From an uncultured Collinsella sp. (GTDB lineage: Bacteria; Actinomycetota; Coriobacteriia; Coriobacteriales; Coriobacteriaceae), in NCBI GenBank assembly GCA_902494715.1, contig CABUUJ010000028.1:1-27488 (forward strand): DNA of 27,488 nucleotides, read 5' to 3'. Shown one piece after another: positions 22,835 through 27,488 of this stretch. Position numbers and translations under genes: made by a program. Position 1 is the stretch's first letter. Every line of letters begins with the position of its first letter. The notes under the pieces were generated by a model. That model saw only the letters and a program-made list of their open reading frames with translations. It was not told the origin of the DNA and ran no database searches.

Positions 22835-25018
22835 CTAGTTGTTCAGCATGCGGTCGAAGCTTCCCGAGTCGCCATCCCGATAGTCTGCGGTCATCAGAAT
22901 CTCCTGCGGAATGCGCCCGCCTTCACGTAGCACGTTGCGGAACTGCACGCGCGTAACCATGGGCAGATCCTTGATCGTCGCTGCCAGGTTCTGCGGCACG
23001 CCCTGGTTGGCAGCCGCGGGCTCGCACTCGCCGCCGGCCTTCACGCGACGCTTATGCTCGGCGAGCATGGCGCGGTACATGCCGGCATGCAGGCGAATCT
23101 CAACCACATTGGCATTGCGAGCCTGCTCGACGATGTGCGCACCCTCGCGGTCGATGTCGCCCACGTAGTAGACGTAGTTAAAGCGATAGCCAATCTCGGC
23201 CAGATAATCGTCCAGGGCATGCGAGACGCTCGCCTTGCATCCGCCGCCAAAAATCACGCCGCCCACCTTGATGCCAAAGAGCTTGGCGTGCTTGCGGCCA
23301 CGCAGCAGCTTGACGATCTCGTCGTAGGTGTCCAGGTTCTCGACCATAATGAACGGCTTGTCGGCGCCCAGCGTAAAGAAACCCGTAAAGTGCACGGGGC
23401 GATTAGGAGCGACCTTGATCGCCTGCATACTGATGCCCTTTTCGGTCATACGCCTGATTAAGCGCTCACCGTGCTTGCCGTCAAAAGCCTTCTCGTCGTT
23501 AAAGATCTGGTAGGCACGCTGGCGGCGCGAGGCAACCGGCGTATCGGCACCTCGGTTCTGCTCGATCCAAGCCTGGATGATTGCGATTTCCTCGGCAATC
23601 TTGCGGTTGGACATCTCGTTGTGCTGAGTGCGCTGCGGAGCCTTTTTGCCGTCCTTGCCCTCGACCTTTACGATCTGTGTCTGCTGCTCCTTGATCTTAG
23701 AGAGCGCTGTAGGCGTAGGGACAACTTTGAGCAGCTGCCTGCCTAAAACGCGGGCAAGGGCAAACGCCGAGACCTCGCCGTGGACTGCCGACTTGGGCTG
23801 CTGGGCAGCAGTATCTGCTGCGGTAGACTCCGGCTTCTTCTGAGACTTGCGCTTAGAATCGCCTTGGGAATTGCGCTCGCGCTTCGGCATAGGCGCCTGC
23901 TTCTGCGGACGATCGGACTTGCTCTCCTTCGCCGGCTGGCGCTTAGGCTGCCCCGAAGAAACCTCGACCTTCGCATCCCCGTCCTGCGGCGTGGTCCTCT
24001 CGGCTGCAGTCTCGGCATGGGAACTGCGGCCCCCACGATGGCGACGGCGGCGAGGCTTGCTCGACGCGCCCTGCTCCGCTTGCTCATCAGTAGGCTGCTG
24101 GCCCTTGGCCTCGGCATCAACCTCAAGCTGCGGCTCAGCAGGCTTCTGTTCGCGAGCCGCCGGCTCAACGGCCTTCTCGGCCTTCTCGTCCTGAGTGGTC
24201 GAAGCCGGCTCGCTCTTCTCCTGATGCCTTACGGGATACGCGCGCCCCGCAAAACCACGGCCGGGACGACACGAACCCGGAGCCTTCTTGGCAGACTCCT
24301 CAACATCGTCTGCAACCTCAGAAGACTCTTCAACCTCACGCGCGGCATCCTGCTGTGCAGCCTTAAAGTGAGCACCGCGACGGCGTTTGGGCTCTTGGGC
24401 CTCCACGGGCTTTTGCTCCTTCGTGGGCTTCTGCGACTCGGCAGCAACCTCGGTCTCAACAGCCTTAGCATCCGTCTCAGCCTTTTGAGCAACGGCGCGA
24501 CGGAAGCGCTCCTGCTGGGCGCGGCGCTGCGCATCGCGCTTGCCGCCCCCGCCAAAACCGCCGCGTCCTGCCTTGGCCGTAAAGGCGCGCACGACGTTCT
24601 CATCGAGCAACTCATCGGTGTCGACATGCTCACGCGAAGCAACTTCTTCCACAGCAGACACGTCAGCGGAATCCTCGAAGACAAAACCTTCGACGGACTC
24701 GGCAGGTTGCTCCTGGGCATCGCGGATCTCGGCATTGATGGTATAGAACGCCGGGCGACCATTAATGCCGCTGCCCTCGATCTTGGTAACGATCTCTGCC
24801 GCGATAAGCTCATCGCGCATCGCCTTGGTGTCGCATTCCTTATCGGCGGAGCGAAAAATTTGCGCCAGCGCACTCGACTTAATCTTGAGCGCCTTGCGGC
24901 AGAGCAGGTCGTAGGCAATCAGCTTGGCACGCTCGGCAGAAAGCGACGTCTGGCTGCTCAGGCGCTCAGCCAGGGCATCGACATTATTTTGGTTATCGGA
25001 ATATACCGTCTTGGCCAC
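22835..25018 (-). CDS. Winged-helix/disordered/Toprim protein, JetD (DUF2220)-like
   Basis: A 727-residue protein in three parts. Residues about 10-105 look like a small helical or winged-helix domain (LSAERAKLIAYDLLCRKALK ... GRPAFYTINAE). Residues about 110-430 are low-complexity, rich in K, R, E, Q and A, and probably disordered. The C-terminal part (about 440-727) resembles the Toprim-type DUF2220 domain of Wadjet JetD: RAYQIFNDEK (500-510), FIMVENLDTY with Glu560, the glycine turn GVIFGGGCKAS, and YYVGDIDREG with Asp621 and Asp623. Glu plus DxD is the metal site of Toprim enzymes. The likely role is DNA binding or cleavage, but no JetA, JetB or JetC is nearby. I chose GTG at 25018 after AAAGGGG; an ATG eight codons upstream has no ribosome site. 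Confidence 0.75.
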   Translation of the reverse strand: MAKTVYSDNQNNVDALAERLSSQTSLSAERAKLIAYDLLCRKALKIKSSALAQIFRSADKECDTKAMRDELIAAEIVTKIEGSGINGRPAFYTINAEIRDAQEQPAESVEGFVFEDSADVSAVEEVASREHVDTDELLDENVVRAFTAKAGRGGFGGGGKRDAQRRAQQERFRRAVAQKAETDAKAVETEVAAESQKPTKEQKPVEAQEPKRRRGAHFKAAQQDAAREVEESSEVADDVEESAKKAPGSCRPGRGFAGRAYPVRHQEKSEPASTTQDEKAEKAVEPAAREQKPAEPQLEVDAEAKGQQPTDEQAEQGASSKPRRRRHRGGRSSHAETAAERTTPQDGDAKVEVSSGQPKRQPAKESKSDRPQKQAPMPKRERNSQGDSKRKSQKKPESTAADTAAQQPKSAVHGEVSAFALARVLGRQLLKVVPTPTALSKIKEQQTQIVKVEGKDGKKAPQRTQHNEMSNRKIAEEIAIIQAWIEQNRGADTPVASRRQRAYQIFNDEKAFDGKHGERLIRRMTEKGISMQAIKVAPNRPVHFTGFFTLGADKPFIMVENLDTYDEIVKLLRGRKHAKLFGIKVGGVIFGGGCKASVSHALDDYLAEIGYRFNYVYYVGDIDREGAHIVEQARNANVVEIRLHAGMYRAMLAEHKRRVKAGGECEPAAANQGVPQNLAATIKDLPMVTRVQFRNVLREGGRIPQEILMTADYRDGDSGSFDRMLNN

Positions 25019-25123
25019 GGGGCCCCTTTCATATGTACACATATACGTCTATATGGTACAACGCATGCCCTTATCCACGCAAAACATCTGCGAGAACACT
25101 CGAGCGTCACCAGCTTTTGCATG

Positions 25124-25164
25124 AAAAAAGGACCGAGCCCGCGAAGTCGCGGACCCGGTCTTTC
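25124..25164 (-). terminator. Intrinsic terminator of cstA
   Basis: An 18-nt imperfect stem (left arm 25127-25144, right arm 25147-25164, including GACCG and CGCGA pairings) reads leftward into TTTTTT (25124-25129). It lies 38 nt past the cstA stop. Confidence 0.85.
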
Positions 25165-25202
25165 CGAGTCATATAGATGTGACGTTCAACTCGTCAGGTC
25201 GA

Positions 25203-27092
25203 CTAAGCCTTGGCGGCCTCGGCGCCGGCAGGAGCCTCAGCGGCAGCGGCGCGGCCGTACTCGGCCTTGCCCATCTCGGACCACTCGGGCTCCTCGTCGG
25301 GCATGGAACCGGCCTCCTTGCCGAAGAGCTCCTTGAGGCAGTTGACGGCGACGATGAGGCCCAGGACCATCAGCAGGACGGCGAAGACAAGCTGCAGGCC
25401 CTTGGTGGCGGCGACGGAGACGGCGGCCGTGGTGGCGGTAGCCGGGATGGTGCCGAAGAAGCCGTAAGCCTGGACAGCGGCCATGCAGCCCATGGCGCTC
25501 TGGACCAGCGAGGTGAAGGTGCAGCAGAGCAGGAAGACGACGGGCACGTAGAGCATCCAGCCCTTGCGGCCGGTACACTTGCAGAACACGGCGAGGGTGA
25601 TCATGGTCATGCCGCCGAGCAGCTGGTTGGAAGCACCAAAGAGCGGCCAGATGTTGGCATAGCCACCAAAAGCGAGGGCGAGACCGGGAAGCAGGGTAAC
25701 GACCGTGGCGAACCAGGGGTTGCCGAGGACCTTCATGTAGCCGGCCTTGGACTCGATGGCCAGGGCATCGTTGGTCTGGGCAAAGAACTCGGAGAACGAA
25801 GTGCGGGCGATGCGGGCGACGGCGTCGAGCGAGGTCAGGGCCAGAGCGGAGACGTTCATGGTCATAAAGACGGTAGCGAGCGTGCCGTCAACACCGAAGG
25901 CCTGCATACCGCGGGAGATGCCAGCGGCGAAGATCTGGAACGGGGTGGAAGCGACACCGGCGTTGAGGGCGCCGGTACCGGCGGTGTTCATGTCGGAGAA
26001 CATGATGCCGGCGACGATGATGGCAAGGATGCCGACGAAGGACTCGACAATCATGGCGCCGTAACCGACCTTGACGGCGTCCTGCTCCTTCTCGACCTGC
26101 TTAGAAGAGGTGCCGGAAGAAACGAGGCTGTGGAAACCGGAGAGAGCACCGCAAGCGACGGAGACGAACAGGACCGGGAACATCATGCCGGAGGCAGTGG
26201 AGAAGCCGGTGAAGACCGGAGCGGTCATCGTAGCCTGACCGTTGACGCCCAGGACGACGATGCCGAGGACAGCGCAGACGATCATGACGATCATCATGAT
26301 GGAAGTGAGGTAGTCACGCGGAGTCTTGAGCATCTGGATGGGCATAGCGCCAGCGAAGACCAGGTAGACCATGACGACGGCGAACCACTGGAACTTATCC
26401 AGGTAGACCGGGAACTGCATACCGACGGCGAACATGAGAACCATGAGGACCACGCCGGTGACGAACTCGGCAGCGCCGGTGAGGTTGAACTTCTTCTGGG
26501 CCCAACCAAAGGCGATAGCGACGAAGGTGAACAGGATGGAGATGGTACCAGCGCAGCCGGCGGCATAGGACTTGGTGAAGTCGATGGCACCGGTAGCAGC
26601 ACCAGAAGCGTCAACGGCCGGGGTGAACATGAACGTCTTGCAGACCATGTCGGTGAAAGCGGCGATGACGATGATGCAGAACAGCCAGCAGAACAGCAGG
26701 AACAGGCGACGGCCGGTCTTGCCGATGTACTTCTCGATGAGCTGAGCGAGCGACTTGCCGTTGTTCTTCATCGAAGCGTACAGGGCACCAAAGTCGTGGA
26801 CGGCACCAAAGAAGATGCCGCCGACGAGGACCCAGAGCACGACGGGCAGCCAGCCAAAGGCCATGGCGACGATCGTACCCGTAACAGGGCCAGCACCGCA
26901 GATTGAGCTGAACTGGTGCGAGAACGCGGTGAAGGCGGAGACGGGCGAGAAGCTCTTGCCGTCCTTCATGCGCTTGGCCGGCGTGAGGGCCTCTTTGTCA
27001 ACGCCCCATTTGTTGGCCAGCCATCGGCCATAGCCCAGATAGCCGCAGGCGAGCACCGCCGCGGCCACAACCATGAGCAAAACTCCGTTCAT
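25203..27092 (-). CDS. cstA: CstA family transporter (pyruvate/peptide uptake)
   Basis: A 629-residue membrane protein with many helices, matching CstA from end to end. Recognisable signals are the N-terminal YGRWLANKWGVD, the motif SAFTAFSHQFSSICGAGPVTG, GGIFFGAVHDFGALYASMK, GFHSLVSSGTSSKQ and WPLFGASNQLLGGMTMI. CstA of E. coli is induced by carbon starvation and takes up pyruvate and perhaps peptides; family members are close to BtsT. The C-terminus is a short Ala/Glu-rich cytoplasmic tail. A perfect GAGGAGG precedes the ATG at 27092. The 235-nt leader upstream contains a terminator 40 nt before the start and a short Ile/Val-rich reading frame, so expression is probably controlled by transcript attenuation. 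Confidence 0.95.
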   Translation of the reverse strand: MNGVLLMVVAAAVLACGYLGYGRWLANKWGVDKEALTPAKRMKDGKSFSPVSAFTAFSHQFSSICGAGPVTGTIVAMAFGWLPVVLWVLVGGIFFGAVHDFGALYASMKNNGKSLAQLIEKYIGKTGRRLFLLFCWLFCIIVIAAFTDMVCKTFMFTPAVDASGAATGAIDFTKSYAAGCAGTISILFTFVAIAFGWAQKKFNLTGAAEFVTGVVLMVLMFAVGMQFPVYLDKFQWFAVVMVYLVFAGAMPIQMLKTPRDYLTSIMMIVMIVCAVLGIVVLGVNGQATMTAPVFTGFSTASGMMFPVLFVSVACGALSGFHSLVSSGTSSKQVEKEQDAVKVGYGAMIVESFVGILAIIVAGIMFSDMNTAGTGALNAGVASTPFQIFAAGISRGMQAFGVDGTLATVFMTMNVSALALTSLDAVARIARTSFSEFFAQTNDALAIESKAGYMKVLGNPWFATVVTLLPGLALAFGGYANIWPLFGASNQLLGGMTMITLAVFCKCTGRKGWMLYVPVVFLLCCTFTSLVQSAMGCMAAVQAYGFFGTIPATATTAAVSVAATKGLQLVFAVLLMVLGLIVAVNCLKELFGKEAGSMPDEEPEWSEMGKAEYGRAAAAEAPAGAEAAKA

Positions 27093-27127
27093 TACATTTC
27101 CTCCTCTAAAATGAACTTCCTAGACAT

Positions 27128-27166
27128 AAAAAATGAGGGCCGTCGGTTGCGCTCGACGGCCCTCAT
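27128..27166 (-). terminator. Intrinsic terminator in the cstA leader
   Basis: A perfect 13-bp stem, ATGAGGGCCGTCG with CGACGGCCCTCAT, around an 8-nt loop. Leftward it runs into TTTTTT (27128-27133). It ends 36 nt before the cstA start, so it would stop cstA transcripts unless prevented from forming. Confidence 0.85.
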
Positions 27167-27217
27167 CTTTATCAGCCGCCCGTTATCGTACGGGCTAGCT
27201 GTATGTGCTAACCCGCA

Positions 27218-27262
27218 TCAGATAATTACTACGCTGATAATGTTTAGCTGATGCGTGAACAT
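27218..27262 (-). CDS. Putative cstA leader peptide with Ile/Val run
   Basis: A 14-codon frame reading MFTHQLNIISVVII, then TGA. Six of the last seven codons are Ile or Val, like the leader peptides of ilv operons. AGAGGA lies about 10 nt before the ATG. An in-frame ATG at 27286 would add eight residues (MIEEDFLD) but lacks a ribosome site. The frame lies between the cstA promoter and the leader terminator. Confidence 0.45.
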   Translation of the reverse strand: MFTHQLNIISVVII

Positions 27263-27333
27263 GTCTAAGAAATCCTCTTCAATCATGATGTGAACGATCC
27301 GTGCGTGTTCACATCCCCCAGTGGTTGAAAAGG

Positions 27334-27362
27334 AGTATGAAACTTTAGTTGCCTAAAGTCAA
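27334..27362 (-). promoter_or_regulatory. cstA promoter with palindrome between -35 and -10
   Basis: TTGACT (27357-27362) and CATACT (27334-27339) are 17 bp apart, the best promoter in the window. The spacer contains the palindrome ACTTTAG-N4-CTAAAGT (27342-27359), a likely repressor site. The remaining bases to the right edge (27363-27488) are A/T-rich and then GC-rich; I see no gene there. Confidence 0.75.
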
Positions 27363-27488
27363 CGCAAATTTGTAATGAATTTTCAACTTTTTTGGATTTC
27401 TCGGTATAAAACGCCACTGACCTCGGACTTTACCCCACGACAGTTCTTGCATGAGAGATGCTCCTCGGGGGCGGGGCGGGCGCCTGCC

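Larger units (their letters stand above)
27093..27327 (-). promoter_or_regulatory. Structured 5' leader of cstA, probable attenuator
   Basis: Reading leftward from the predicted transcript start: a 9-bp hairpin (GATGTGAAC 27307-27315 with GTTCACATC 27287-27295), the short Ile/Val frame, a hairpin enclosing its Ile/Val codons (GCATCAG/CTGATGC), then two mutually exclusive hairpins sharing GCCC (GGGTTAGC/GCTAGCCC and GCCCGT/ACGGGC), then the terminator. TTATCAGC within the frame (27233-27240) can also pair with GCTGATAA just before the terminator (27169-27176). No known riboswitch or T-box consensus is visible. Confidence 0.6.

Noticed and set aside
25179..26906. Rightward 575-codon frame opposite cstA
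   Set aside because: Its composition (Asp, Gly, His, Glu-rich, no domain) is the antisense shadow of a high-GC membrane-protein gene; cstA is clearly the real gene.
27093..27327. T-box riboswitch in the cstA leader
   Set aside because: No T-box sequence (AGGGTGG-N-ACCGCG type) or matching specifier arm is present; a translated leader fits better.

Overview
The window looks like a stretch of chromosome from a high-GC Gram-positive gut bacterium of the class Coriobacteriia, most likely Collinsella or a close relative. That is inferred from codon choice, roughly 60% GC, Tat-type signals on exported proteins and the mix of genes; no 16S rRNA or other marker is present to prove it. Most starts could be fixed from clear AAAGGAG/GGAG ribosome sites.

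Layout. 1-2.5 kb: the 5' end of a leftward SIS-domain sugar isomerase/deglycase gene, then a leftward operon of a small DUF4428-like protein and two GntR/HutC regulators that overlap each other. 2.5-7.7 kb: a leftward LacI regulator, murB, a leftward Tat-exported coiled-coil cell-wall peptidase, and galE. 7.8-20.2 kb: an alpha-glucan block with malQ and glycogen/maltodextrin phosphorylase rightward, a leftward malE-malF-malG-malK type ABC importer, and a divergent pair of a TreR-like GntR regulator and an unusual PTS transporter. 20.3-22.5 kb: a polyprenyl diphosphate synthase, a cytoplasmic peptidoglycan-binding-domain protein, and tRNA-Gln(UUG). 22.8-27.1 kb: a leftward winged-helix/disordered/Toprim (JetD-like) protein and a leftward cstA with a long, structured leader.

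How the parts work together. Maltodextrin can enter by the ABC importer and be processed by MalQ and the phosphorylase to glucose-1-phosphate and glucose. A second route is an EIICB transporter of the MalP/GlvC/MalX type fused at its C-terminus to a complete HAD phosphatase domain. No 6-phospho-alpha-glucosidase is present, so I infer that the HAD domain removes the phosphate from the imported sugar and hands free maltose (or a similar disaccharide) to MalQ/phosphorylase. TTGTTTAAACAA-like palindromes lie in front of malQ, malE, the GntR gene and the PTS gene, which suggests one regulon.

Besides the PTS-phosphatase fusion, the most striking non-gene signals are: (i) a family of about 136-bp hairpin elements whose outer arms differ completely between copies yet stay self-complementary around a shared core, two of them exactly 8 nt past a stop codon; (ii) the cstA leader, with a good promoter, a short reading frame ending in an Ile/Val run, alternative hairpins and an intrinsic terminator just before the cstA ribosome site; (iii) two successive 81-bp units, each an inverted repeat, between the phosphorylase and malK.
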